This document shows positions 10,893 to 21,752 of a stretch of DNA of 64,000 bases, in pieces (within the stretch, counting starts at the first letter, position 1; the number at the start of each line of letters is the position of its first letter). Source of the DNA: Beverwykella pulmonaria (Eukaryota > Ascomycota > Dothideomycetes > Pleosporales > Melanommataceae); contig BCHH01000002.1 in the NCBI GenBank assembly GCA_001599595.1, forward strand, positions 4,316,055 to 4,380,054, read 5' to 3'. A program made the position numbers and the translations under genes. The notes beneath the pieces were generated by a model. That model ran no database searches. It was not told the origin of the DNA and saw only the letters and a program-made list of their open reading frames with translations.

Positions 10893-11786
10893 CTTTCAAA
10901 GCTACCCGTGAAAAGAAAACACCTCGAATGGTTTGGCGAAGTCGTTTGAGCGTCGGCGTTCGTAGAGGTTGCCGTTCGCGCTCTCGACTCTCGATTCCAG
11001 GGTGAGAAAAAGAGCCTTGGAGATCTGATCGGGATCGTGATACTTGTCATTGAGATTAAAATGCAGTCCGCCCTCGAGGGCAAACACGAGAGCATTGCCA
11101 ATTGCCAATGTCGATGATCCCAGGACGGGATCCAAACACACACACTGTCCTGACTCGTATAGTTCCACTTCTAGAAGGCTACAGAAATGGCGTAACGCCA
11201 TGGGCGTGCTTCAAAACCAATGCTAATTGATCACAGACGTTGTATCGGCGTTCGTTTTGCCATTCAAACGAATCAAGTGCGGGCGCCAGTCCTGTGCAAC
11301 AACGCAAGCGCAGCCGGGTAGCGTTGTCATACATGGCGATTTTCAGGGTCTTTGTCTGTCCCAAGCTGGCGGGTGGAAGAAGGGAGCGGGATGTCACCAA
11401 GCGAAGCCATCGAACCATGTCGTCCGACTTCGATACCAGTTGTATCCGAAGTCATTTTACAACAGACGAAACTATGTCCCGCAGGATGTGATGACTCGAA
11501 CAGAGAGATTGATTCCGTCTTGCTGATTCGCTGGTTGAAGGGACAAAGTTTCGCGTTACCCTGACCATGGTCGCAAATGCACGTCGACTGATTAGGAACA
11601 CAAGACTTGCAATTGAAAGTTCACAAGGAAAGGCAACCAGATGACGCTTTTCCCAATTAGTCTGCGCGACCGAATCTCTGACAGATAGCGGGATCGGGCG
11701 ACATGTGGCTATTCGAACACTAATTGCTTCTTTGGAGTTGGGCGATAACGTTCCTCGATGAACTGTGCGCATGGACTACTTGTGGG
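10893..11786. other. Intergenic, 5' region of the histidine kinase
   Basis: Overlapping minus-strand frames at 10902-11201 and 11179-11418 read somewhat like protein (LDPVLGSSTLAIGNALVFAL), but they are in different frames and match nothing I know. They may be a relic or upstream leader sequence. Confidence 0.35.
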
Positions 11787-13309
11787 CTACAGCTTAGATG
11801 GCTGCTGCATTACTCTTAAGTCATCCCGGCTGACTTCCGACAGGTTCTTCTTCCCCAGATTTGCAAGAGAGTTATCTGTATCCGCCAGAAGGCAATCCAG
11901 CACGTGCCTCACCCCACTCTCCCCTCCAATGGCTAGCCCGTACACATACGGGCGTCCGACGAGCACAGCCTTCGCACCTAACGCAATCGCTTTGAGCACG
12001 TCGGAACCTGTGCGTATTCCACTATCAAAGAGAAGGGTAAGGCCTGACTCCTTGACCTTCTGGTCGCTACCGATCTCAGCCAGAGCATCGAGAGAAGAAA
12101 TGGCTCCGTCGAGCTGTCGACCGCCGTGGTTGGACACGATGATGCCCTGCATCCCGTATTCAATCGCTCGATGTGCGTCTTCGACAGTCTGAATACCTTT
12201 CAAAACGATCGGCCCGTCCCAGTATTTTTGGAGTATCCGGAGATGTTCCCACTCTCGGTACGCCCCAGAATGGAGAAGGCTCATTAGGTATACTGATTTT
12301 TTCACTCAAAGAGGGGCCGCAGTTAGTAGGTTGTTCAGCTAATATAGTGGAATGCCTGAAAGCATGTCTTAGAATATACCTGTGTCAACAGGTATATACT
12401 AAGAAATTGCTACCAGTGCCTAGAGGTGGTACTTACTATAGAACAGTTAGCCATTACTACTTATAGGGAGCAAGCACAAATAGTATCTGTGCCCTGATTT
12501 ACGTACCTAGCTGCAGAATTCGCGAGAACTTTCGCTGTACCGCTTAGGCTCCCGGGCCGCTTCAGAATTTGCCATATCTCTCCAAGCTTCTCAGGGACAC
12601 TCCTGGTGTCTTCTGCTTGCAGCTTTTCATACATGCGCTGGAAGACAGGATCTGAAAAGCCCACTTGGCAGCCTTGCCCGTAGATGAAAGGGAGGTATGC
12701 TTCGTCCAGGTCTCTGGGTCGCCAACCTAAGGTAAAAGTGTCCAGTGTAACGACCAACACCTTAAAGCCATTCGCCTTGGCTCGAGAGAGCAAGCTAGCA
12801 GTGAGTTCCTCCCCCTGGATGCTGGGCCAGTAAAGTTGAAACCAACGGTCGCCTTCCCCATTGGCCTTCGCCACTTGCTCGATGGATCGAGTGGCTGCAG
12901 TCGATAGAATCATCGGCACGTGGGCTGAGACACAAGCTCGTGCAGTAGCTTCCTCAGCATCTTGATGGGCAATTTCCTGCACACCGATTGGTGCTACCAG
13001 TAGCGGGCTTTTGTATCGATGTCCGAAAAGCTCCACTGAGAGGTCCCTTCGGGTGACTTGGTTCAGCATCCATGGGCGGAGCCGGTAACGTTCGAACGCA
13101 GAGATATTTGCCGCATATGTCGACTCCTGATTGGCCGACCCATAGATGTATTCAAAATTGGGTAACGGGATGGAACTCCTGGCTTGAGCCTCCCACTGGG
13201 CTGGCTTGGTGGAGAACTTCGGCGGTCGAAGGTTGGCATATATGTCCCGCTGATATGAAGTGAATGAATCAGGGTCGGGAATGTCCTTCAAGCTGAGCTT
13301 GCCGGCCAT
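11787..13309 (-). CDS. FMN-dependent alpha-hydroxyacid dehydrogenase (lactate 2-monooxygenase/oxidase-like)
   Basis: Two exons (13309-12507 and 12279-11787) give a 431-residue flavoenzyme of the glycolate oxidase/lactate monooxygenase family. It oxidises 2-hydroxyacids using FMN in a TIM barrel. Visible blocks are SPLLVAPIGVQEIAH, MILSTAATRSIEQVA, WFQLYWP, VLVVTLDT, PIVLKGIQ, the active-site block IIVSNHGGRQLDGA with the catalytic His, LLFDSGIRTGSDVLKA and KAVLVGRPYVYGL. The start was placed at MAGKLSLKDIPDPDSF, because the upstream in-frame extension looks like leader sequence. Only an acceptor ending in GAG (12280-12281 on the reverse strand) restores phase: exon lengths 803 and 493 sum to 1296. 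The intron is long (227 nt) and contains a hairpin. The exact substrate is not deducible. Confidence 0.9.
12368..12403. repeat. Near-perfect 16-bp inverted repeat in an intron
   Basis: The arms CTTAGAATATACCTGT and ACAGGTATATACTAAG pair at 15 of 16 positions around a 4-base loop. The repeat lies inside the unusually long intron of the hydroxyacid dehydrogenase gene. It could be the core of a small foldback/MITE-like insertion; flanking arms pair only weakly. Confidence 0.75.
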
Positions 13310-14012
13310 TGTGATGATTTTGGAATGATTGTGGGACGTTTGCGATGTAGCGTAGCTCGTGCGACGTAAAAGTAAGGTTAAAGCCGGTGAGGGAGCTACA
13401 AGACTAGTCTGACATGGTCTGGATGGCTGGAAACTGTGTGGACTGTCTGAGGATATCGATATTCTGGTTTTTACCGTGCTCTCTTCAAAGAACAAAGTCT
13501 AGTCAGAGAGGAGATGACGCGAGGCAAAGCTCAAGGGGTTACCGAGGTTCGGACTTCTGTAATTATGAATATTCTTGTCTAGCCGCTTTGGGACGACCTG
13601 TGTCAATACAAATCTCACCAAATACTCAGATAACTATCGACTATGAATAGAGTATATGACTGCTGCTGTGGTCCCTTCATTAGTCAAAGTGCATGAGCCA
13701 TAAGCCTCCGCTTCGGACATTAATATTTTCTAATCAGTAGCACTTCTACGTTGCATCCATTGATTTTGCAGGCGCCTTACTCCGCCCACCACTCCTCATC
13801 CTCAGGTAATTACTCTCAGGTGTCGAGGCAGGCTGCATCCATGGATAAGCGTGGTGCACGTGATTATGTTCTTCTGTAACCAACAGAGCTAGCTCCGTTT
13901 CACATTCAACCGCACGGATTTTCTGCTACCAGCGTACAACAGCTCACGATGTCTTTGCTTCTGTTTGACACCTGAACTTCCTTCTGGCAAATTCAACAGC
14001 GCCATCGCGGCT
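13310..14012. other. Divergent promoter region
   Basis: About 0.7 kb separates the start of the hydroxyacid dehydrogenase (-) from the start of the acid phosphatase (+). It must hold both promoters. Upstream in-frame codons of the dehydrogenase reach 13495 but look like leader. No specific operator was identified. Confidence 0.55.
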
Positions 14013-15862
14013 ATGCCATCTCGCGCTCCAAGCCTCACTACCGTAGGCCTCGCAGCCGCCATAATAATCCCCCTCCTCGCTCTCCAGTGGAACTACTCCT
14101 TTCAATATTCACAACCATGCGCCGGCGTGCCCCAGCACACAGGATACTTTGAGTATGAATGCGCCGGGAAGCCTCACCATGCGAGCTGGAGCAGCTGGTG
14201 GCATCCGCAACGGCCGTGGAGCGGTACCGATGCTAGCCAGCTTCGCGGAAACCGCGCAGGCGCTGTGACAAAAGATTGGAATATACTATACCATTTGGGA
14301 GGCAACGGGCCATGGGTGGAGAAGGTGCATAACATAGTTGGGGGAGGCATTGTGGTCCCTGAGGGATGCGATGTACAGCAGGTCCATATGGTGGGTTACA
14401 AGCTAGCAGAGCTTGCATTTGCATAGTACTGATATGCATGCGTTGTCGTAAGATGTCTAGACATGCGGAGAGATATCCCACTCCTAAAGCTGCCAACCGT
14501 GGGTTACGCTTCTGCATTTGAGCCTTTCGGTCATCCTTGCCTGCTTACATGTTTCGAAGGGATGGTCAAGCTTATGGATAGAATCAGACATAGCGGAATC
14601 ACCTTTGGCGGTGATTTGGCTTTTGTCAACGATTGGGGGCTTTTTTGGTCTGGTAGGTCGCATTATTTCCTTGTTCACGTAAAGACAATTATACATCCGC
14701 CAATATGCATACTTCAAACCCTGCACTTCCACGCAACACTTTAGAGCTACAACGCCGAGACCCATACTTGCACATTAACATTCTTAAAGTCCGTTAACAA
14801 CCCCAAGACAACTCCCAGATAGCCCAGCTAACCACCACCGGCCCATTTTCCGGCTCCTTGGGGTCCTTTACCACAGGCGTCCGTCTCCGAACCCGCTACC
14901 ACCACCTTCTATCTCAAGCCCGCTCTCTACACGGCACCACCAACTTCTGGGCCAGCGACTCCCCTCGCGTCATCGACACCGCGCGCTACTTCGCATCCGG
15001 CTTCTTCGGTCTCTCATGGCAAAACACGTCTACTCTGCATGTCATCTCGGAGCACCCCTCGCTCGGTGCCGACACCCTGACACCTGGGGATACTTGCCTC
15101 AAGTATGTCGAAGATGAAGAGGAAGGCCACGATAACGGGCGTAAGATGATGAATAAGTTTCGGTCAACGTACATGCCTGCGATCCGGGACCGGCTGCTGA
15201 AGCAGAATCCGGAAATGGAGTTTGATGATGATGAGGTGTATACCATGCAAGAAATGTGTGGGTTCGAAATCACTGCCCGTGGATCAAGTCACTGGTGTGA
15301 CCTTTTCACCCAGGACGAATTCCTGAATTTCGAGTACGGGAGAGACCTCCTGCATTACTATCGCGCGGGCCCAGGAACCAAGTACGGCGCTACGATGGGA
15401 TGGCTGTGGTTGAACGCAACCACTAATTTAATGCTGGATGGGCCAGGAGCGGGACCGCTGTTTTTGAGCTTTGTTCATGATGGCGATGTTGCGCCCATGA
15501 TTGCAGCGCTTGATATCATCGACGATGAAGAACATTTACCTACTACACATATCCCGCACTCCCGCAAGTGGCGCAAATCACAGATATCACCCATGGGTGG
15601 GAGGATCATCTTCGAAGTGCTTTCTTGCGGAGTCGACGACGTTCGTGGTGGAGAAGAAGATGCTCAGGGGAAGTATGTCAGGATCAACATCAACGACGGC
15701 ATCACGGCGATCCCAGGTTGCGATACTGGACCAGGGCGCAGTTGTCCTCTGGAAGAATTCGCGGAGAGGGTGAGGAGGAAGGGCGTGGAGGTAGGGGATT
15801 TCAGGGAGGTGTGTGGGCTGGGAGGGGATGTGGCGGAGAGGGTTAGCTTTTTGCATCAGTGA
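14013..15862 (+). CDS. Histidine acid phosphatase (phytase/acid phosphatase family)
   Basis: Four exons (14013-14390, 14453-14498, 14560-14652, 14808-15862) keep phase and give about 523 residues. The N-terminus carries one hydrophobic segment (TVGLAAAIIIPLLAL), a signal peptide or membrane anchor. Exon 1 ends in VVPEGCDVQQVHM. The 46-nt exon 2 then supplies SRHAERYPT, the catalytic phospho-histidine motif (RHxxRxP). Later blocks are QLTTTGPFSGSLGSFTTGV, LRTRY, FWASDSPRVIDTARYF and FVHDGDVAPMIAAL, the HD motif with the proton donor. Conserved cysteines are present in the C-terminal half. The protein should act at the cell surface or outside, releasing phosphate from monoesters. The third intron (155 nt) is long and its acceptor is the least certain. 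Confidence 0.92.
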
Positions 15863-16725
15863 GGGAATTTTCAGACGGATTGGATCAGGCATGTTGTATA
15901 ATATGGAGGGGGGGTTCACGGGGGCGGGATATGCAAATATGTACTGGATGGGTTAGGTAAGCTTAGGTCTGGAATGCATACTGAAATCTATATATTGGAA
16001 AAGACATAAAAGAGGTTACGAATGTAGACATGAACGTGAATGCAGATTGTAAGGGGCTCTGCGCAGATGTTTGCTTCGTGTACTATGCATGCTCTGTTGT
16101 GTTATTCTACATGTTCATCCGTGTGTCTTTGCTTATTTCCTTGCTGGCTCCTCCCCCTCCTACAAATCTAGACAGGCATATAACCTAGCCGAAGAAGGCA
16201 TGCCTGGGCGCATACTTCCCTACTATTTTTGTACCGCGCAGGATGTATCTAGCATATATTCCCTAAGCGCAGAGTAATAGTTGCAAAAAGGAGGAGAATA
16301 GGAAGAAGAGAGGCAAAGGAGGAAAAGGCAAGACTATGCAATCTTTATCTTCTTGCAGCGCCCGCTGCTGTTGCTAGCGAGCATATGGATAGGCGCTGTG
16401 AGAAACCCTAGTTGTGGAAACTCCTAAAAAAAGTCTATAGAGAAAGTTTGAAAGAGAGCCAGAGCTGTCGTATTTTGAGATTATGGAGGAATCTGGAGAC
16501 TAGCAATGTTGATATAGGCGAGCAGCTCAAAGCCGAGCAGGGGGAGAGAGTCGGACAAAAAAAAAAGGTTGCCGAAATTGGGAAGAAGAGAACGGGAATT
16601 TAGTAAGAAAAATACCCAGGTTGGCGAGCTGATAACAGACAGTAAATTGTGAACGATATTGGAGATCCAGATCTCAGACACGAATTCCAATCCTATGGTC
16701 TCCCACAGAAAGGATATGCCTTTGC
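15863..16725. other. Intergenic between convergent genes
   Basis: This is the shared 3' region of the acid phosphatase (+) and the DNA methyltransferase (-). A run of 11 A begins around 16558. No coding signal was found. Confidence 0.55.
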
Positions 16726-19253
16726 TCAATCCAGCTCAATAATATCGCCGTTCGACTCGGCGTGCTTGCACTTCTCCTGGTCGACCATCTTCTTCCTCGA
16801 CCATCTAGCCTCATCTGCGGAGTCTTCATTTCGACCACCGAACAGCCTAAAGAAGCCTGATAACATTTTTTCCCTCTCTGTCTTGACCTGAGGCTCAATT
16901 CCAAGGTTGTTGCTGAACAGAGCGGGCTTCTTGAATGGCGTCCCTAGAGTGCTAGATGCTGTGCTACGGGTCGCCGGGCGGGAGAGGTAGCGGTATGGGG
17001 ATTCCGAGGCAGGGGATAAAGAGACGCCAAAAAGATTCTGTCGAGCTGCTGCGCGTTGAGGTACTAAGAAGGCATCGAGATCATCGATGTAGTCCTCGGC
17101 ATCCAAGAGACCGTTATCAAAAGCTTCCAGTGTCTGCGCACAGGAGCGGTACAACGCCTTAGCCATAACTGGAGGAAACGCATTCCCAATCTGCTTGTTG
17201 GCTTCCGTATTGCTGCCTGTGAACTCGTAGCCGTAAGGAAAACTCTGAAACAGCGACATCTCGCGTGGTGTGTAGCGGCGCTTCCCAGAGAAATGATGGT
17301 TCTCTCCACCACCGGTGGTGACACAGCCCTTAAGAAAGCTTGTGTGCGGGTTGTATGAGAGTTTATTTGTGGTCCTCATAGAGCCGGGTTGATGATAGAC
17401 ATCCTCAAATCGGACGCGGGGAGACAGTTGGTTTAAGGGGTCCAGCGCATCGGCAACGGAAGTATAGCGCTTTAGGCCGCTTCCAGACGGACCATGAGTT
17501 GGATTCGGGAACGGTGGGAGTGGCGTTCCGCGTCTGTGGTAGCCATGTTAGCGCTGAATCAAATATGATGTTATGGGATTTTACCTAGCAGCAATAATGA
17601 GAAGGCGTTTCCGACGTTGTGGCAATCCGAACTCGGACATGTCCTGGATCTTGTACCGGACATTATAGCCAGCCTTTAATATGTCGTTCATCAGCAGCTT
17701 GAAGTTCTTGTTGTGTTGTTCATGCGTGAGAAGGCCATATGTCTGCTCCAGGGTCGCAATTCGGGGCTTCAATTTCTGGAGGATGGGTCCGACAGTATAT
17801 ATTGCTTCATAATTTGCTTGGTCGTTTGGTCCCGGATTCGTGCTATATCATGTCAGTTAATATGAACGCGCTAACGGAAAACAGATATATTCAATGGGCT
17901 CACTGCGCGGGACTCCAATAACAGCAAGGCGGCGACAGGTGAAGAATGTCTACCCTCAGTAGGCTCTTTGGTACATCGGACAACGGAAAGTCGTGGGCAT
18001 TCATCAAGAAGATCGCTGCTCCGGTGTGGTTAAAGGCGTATGCCTGAATCGCTGCTTGATCCAGATCGACCCCGAAGTTGACGCACAAATCTGCCTGAAC
18101 CGCACCTTGAGATGCACCTCCAACGCCACAGAAGACGTCACCAAAGGTGTATCGCGATATCTTAGCTGGAAAGTTGGGCCGTCGCTTGTTAGGTCTGCCG
18201 CCGAGCTCTTCAACGGAAGCGTTTCGCACGATCCGCTTTCCATTTTTGCTGACATTTTTCAAATTAACGACAACGAAGCCCTCATCACTGTCAACGAATA
18301 CTGGTGTATCCTTTGAAGATCCTTCCCCAGAGGGGGTTGACGTTGGAGGTGCGTCAGACTCACGAGTGTATAGGCTCCGAATCTCGCCATGGTAAGATTT
18401 GCCGGATGGTTCGACCACACGAATGTGTATGCAACGGCAAACCAGCCGGCCTTGTTGGAAGATTATTTGCTTGATCTCTTCCTGTGACATGCCTTGCAGG
18501 AACGGGAGCTGAGGTCCCTCGCGGAAGCTTAGAAGAGGGTATGGCTTGGTAGTGATCACGCAGTCACGCTTGCCTAACACGGCTTCGACGGGCACCTCCT
18601 CCATGCCTTGGACGAAGGCGGATCGTGGATCATCTCTCTTTACGGTGAGTATCATCACCAGCTCGTTCAGCTTCCCTACATCCTGGTCAGTGCTAGAAAA
18701 AGATGATGGAACGTATACGTACAATCGAATATCTGGCCATGATACTTTGTGCGGATGAGGCGAAAGCCACGTAACTTCACCTCGTCCGTCTCTAGGTTCT
18801 TGATGATTTGTTTGACCCGGAGGAAATCCCCACTATGCATTCCGTTTGCTTTACGTTCTGAGGTATCCTTCAACTCCACCGTATCGCCAACTTTAATGTC
18901 AGTATCGGCGTCGACCTGACATGAGGCTTGCTCGACGTATGGGGGCTCGATGCGTGGAGTTTTGAGGTTCCTCCTAGGCGACAGGGAATGGCGAAATGGA
19001 GCGGGTCGCGACGGGGAAGCTTTTGGGCCGTTATTCTTGATCTCAATGATCTCGACATCCGAATCCTCAGAATCCGCTGTCGTGAAGGCGTTAGCGAATA
19101 GTAAGAATAGGACTAAGGACAGGCGACGGTAGGCTTACAGATGCTTAAAAATTCGAGTTCGCTAGGCAGAACATCGCTGCTCACAATCTCCAGGTCTGAA
19201 TTGTTCTCATCCATGAAACCTTGTAGGATATCTTTCATGCGTTGGCCGGCCAT
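16726..19253 (-). CDS. RID/Masc1-type cytosine-5 DNA methyltransferase homologue
   Basis: Five exons (19253-19139, 19076-18723, 18675-17904, 17842-17585, 17533-16726) are phase-consistent and give 768 residues. A BAH-like N-terminal region (VGDTVELKD..., GFRLIRTKYHGQIFDW) precedes the catalytic domain. Motif I is FGDVFCGVGGASQGA, motif IV is HLSPPCCYWSPA with the catalytic Pro-Cys, motif VIII is LPQRRKRLLIIAAR, and motifs IX-X are YTPREMSLFQSFP and IGNAFPPVMAKALYR. The usual ENV of motif VI reads EQT (IATLEQTYGL), the mark of the Masc1/RID group. In Neurospora and Ascobolus, members are needed for repeat-induced point mutation or premeiotic methylation. The C-terminus (about 130 residues) is a polar tail. 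The Met at 19253 follows a likely leader intron; an earlier start is possible. Confidence 0.95.
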
Positions 19254-19997
19254 ATTGGTGACGAACCAATAGGAGAATCTGTGAGTAGAACTGTTAGCCA
19301 AAGACAGGAAGCTGTAGAGGAAGGAAGGTACAAAACTCACCCGCGGCTCAGAACCTGAAGCGCTCTTTCGCGCCGAAAAGGACTAGAGGTAGTCCTGCTC
19401 TGTTTCTGTCTTTCGCGGTAGTCTTGCAAGCTGCTGCTCAAAGAAAAAGCGAAGCTTGCGAGGCAGGAGGGCTATTAGCGGTTAGAGAAGGTGAGAGGTT
19501 AAGAAGACCGGTGTGGGGGAGAGGGGCTCATATATATGTAGGTCTGAGATCTTCACTGTTAGTAAGAAGATGAGCGGGGCAGTGAAGTGAAGACGGGCGG
19601 GTGGAGGGACAGTTGTCGCGGTGAGTGAACAAGGCAAGTTGAGGGAAAGTCAAGGCGGTGCGGTGATTGAAAGCGGTGCTACTTCGCAACTCGAAAAATG
19701 GAACGACAAGTAGTAAGGAAAGAAATGAGGGACTGGACAGTTAATGGAGAGAGTCAATGGTAACAAACAAATGTAGGCAGAGAGATGTCTGGGTCCCAGC
19801 AATGTGCGGTTGCATGAAACCGGCGTTGGAAAAGAGGCTGACGTATCCGACGATGAGAGGATATCCGGGGAAATGTTCGCAACTATAAAGCTGCTTTTGA
19901 GGGTACCGGTACTTGCACATATCGGCTCTATATATACAGAATCCTAACCAAAGCCTACACGCACCTGAACGTACGAGTCTATGCTACTTCATCCCGT
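19254..19997. other. Intergenic, 5' region of the methyltransferase gene
   Basis: About 0.7 kb separates the methyltransferase start from the MIC19 stop, both on the minus strand. A possible upstream leader exon of the methyltransferase ends near 19340 at a GTGAGT donor. No other gene is visible. Confidence 0.5.
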
Positions 19998-20688
19998 TCA
20001 CCTGATCGTCTTCTCAACGAACTCCTTCTCCAAACGGCCAACCTCCTTTTTGAAATTCGCTATCTCCTGCCAGCAGTCCAGCGGCCGTCGGTCATTCGTC
20101 CTCAGACACGCTACCACCTCTGCCTTCGCCTTGCTGAGCTGCGGGTCCAATTCCTCCAACTTCTTCCTCCCCTCCAGCTTCTTTTTGAGCGCCTCGATCT
20201 CCTTGGTCACGCTCTCCCGGCTCATGTCTCTCTGCTTTTGCTTTTCGGCGAGCGCGGAGGATGTGGATGTGGCGTCGGCGATTTTCTCGACAAGGGACGG
20301 TTCTGAGGGCTCGCCCACATCGTCGGAGAGGGTTTCGGAGAGCTTGGATAGGTTCTCGACCTCTTGCTGGCGGAGCTTCTCGAGCTCGGAGGCCAGCCGG
20401 CGCTGGTATGCTAGCTCTTGTAGTTTCGATCGGGTGGAATCATTCTGGGTGCAATTGGCGTTAGCACACATTCTGGTTGCGCGAAAGGATCGGCCGAGCC
20501 TACCTGTGTGTTCTTCTGCAGCGAATCGACCAACTCATTCGAAAATCGGACGGGCGCATCGCTACGCGGAAAAGCGGATTAGCATCGGGCAAGGGCACGT
20601 GGGGTCAATTGGCCTGGCGGGTGGCAACTCACGATGAGAAAACGTGCTGAGCGACTTCGCTCGTGGGTTTTGAGTTCTCGGCCCCCAT
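19998..20688 (-). CDS. MIC19: MICOS subunit MIC19 (AIM13-like)
   Basis: Three exons (20688-20633, 20561-20504, 20444-19998) join to a 186-residue protein starting MGAENSKPTSEVAQHVFSS. The Gly-2 fits an N-myristoylation site. The block DAPVRFSNELVDSLQ is followed by a long charged coiled coil (LQELAYQRRLASELEKLRQQ). A C-terminal twin-cysteine segment (ACLRTNDRRPLDCW) resembles a half CHCH motif. This is the layout of fungal MIC19, the inner-membrane MICOS component that helps shape crista junctions. All splice phases agree. The start is 272 bases from the start of the divergent acetyltransferase gene. Confidence 0.9.
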
Positions 20689-20960
20689 GGTTGATGCGCG
20701 CGAGATGCTGGATGCTGGCACTGGCGATGTTGAAGCTGGCAGTTGTCGATAGCCTTGGCACCTGACTTCGCGCTAGTGCTAGCCCAGGCTGGCGGCGCGT
20801 TCATCGTCAACACCAAGACGTTCATCACCACTTTTTCCAGTCACGCATCTAAGACGCAGCGCGCAGTAGTTCGAAGCGTGCTGATTTCTGAGCGCGTGTC
20901 AGGCTTCAGGTCCGCCTTCCTTACTTTCATTAATTGCAACATTCTTCATTCCCTCCCGAT
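20689..20960. promoter_or_regulatory. Divergent promoter, MIC19 and GNAT gene
   Basis: A 272-base interval between two head-to-head start codons must serve both genes. No specific transcription-factor site was assigned. Confidence 0.55.
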
Positions 20961-21752
20961 ATGCCAGCAGGTCCTAAAAAACGGCCGGCAAAGGTGCAGT
21001 CCTCAATCGCAGCATGGTTGAACAAACCCACTGCCATCAATAAAGCAGATCTACCAATTCTTCCCCAAGCTCGGTCGGAGAACTCCTCAGCTGTACAACC
21101 AGAAGTAGCTCCGGCTTTCTCTGAACCCGTGCCTAAACTGGCCCCTCCGCCCATGGAACAGCACCATGCATCTGCCTCGAGCCCATTCTCACTCCCACCG
21201 CTCCCCGCTAACGTCGAACTTGTCCCGCTCACCGAAGATCTCATACCTGCCTTCAAGCGTCTTACTGCTCTGACTCTGCCCATTGCATATCCGTCCATGT
21301 TCTTCACCGAATCGATGGAAGAGCCCTACCACGGAATAACCCTCATGGCACTATGGCATGTCGAGCCCCCAAGCGGTGTACCTCCCGCCGAAACGAAGAA
21401 ACCGCGTTTGATAGGCGCCATTCGGTGTCGCATCCTCCCCTCCTCAACTCTCTACATATCCACACTCGGACTGCTTTCGCCCTACCGGTCACATGGCATT
21501 GCCACACATTTGCTGCAGAGCATCTTAGTGAAGGCGTCCAAGGAACACGGCGTGAAGTGCGTGACAGCACATGTCTGGGAAGCCAATGATGATGGGCTGG
21601 AATGGTACAAGAAGCGGGGCTTTGAGATTATCGGGAAAGAGGACGGCTATTACAGGAAGCTGAAACCATCTGGAGCTGTGCTGGTAAGGAAATGGGTTGG
21701 GGTTGCAGACTTGCTTGGCGGGACCAATCCATCTCCTGGGCTCGCCAGTTGA
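20961..21752 (+). CDS. GNAT-family N-acetyltransferase (NAA50-like) with disordered N-terminal extension
   Basis: A single exon of 263 residues starts at MPAGPKKRPAKVQSS. The first 80 residues are Pro/Ala/Ser-rich and probably disordered. The GNAT fold starts near VELVPLTEDLIPAFKRL and includes LPIAYPSMFF, a YHGITLMALW strand, IGAIRCRI, the acetyl-CoA-binding motif A (YISTLGLLSPYRSHGIATHL, with the R-x-x-G-x-A turn), and CVTAHVWEANDDGLEWYKK with the RGFEIIGKE end. The Tyr/Pro-rich front and VWEAN segment resemble NAA50/NAT5, an N-terminal acetyltransferase of nascent proteins. The N-terminal extension and a low-complexity gap in the strand region differ from the compact human enzyme. The fold is certain; the precise substrate is inferred. 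Confidence 0.87.
   Translation: MPAGPKKRPAKVQSSIAAWLNKPTAINKADLPILPQARSENSSAVQPEVAPAFSEPVPKLAPPPMEQHHASASSPFSLPPLPANVELVPLTEDLIPAFKRLTALTLPIAYPSMFFTESMEEPYHGITLMALWHVEPPSGVPPAETKKPRLIGAIRCRILPSSTLYISTLGLLSPYRSHGIATHLLQSILVKASKEHGVKCVTAHVWEANDDGLEWYKKRGFEIIGKEDGYYRKLKPSGAVLVRKWVGVADLLGGTNPSPGLAS

Noticed and set aside
12281..12305. Separate gene starting at a GTG near 12305
   Set aside because: The frame is exon 2 of the hydroxyacid dehydrogenase, joined in phase by an acceptor at 12280-12281.
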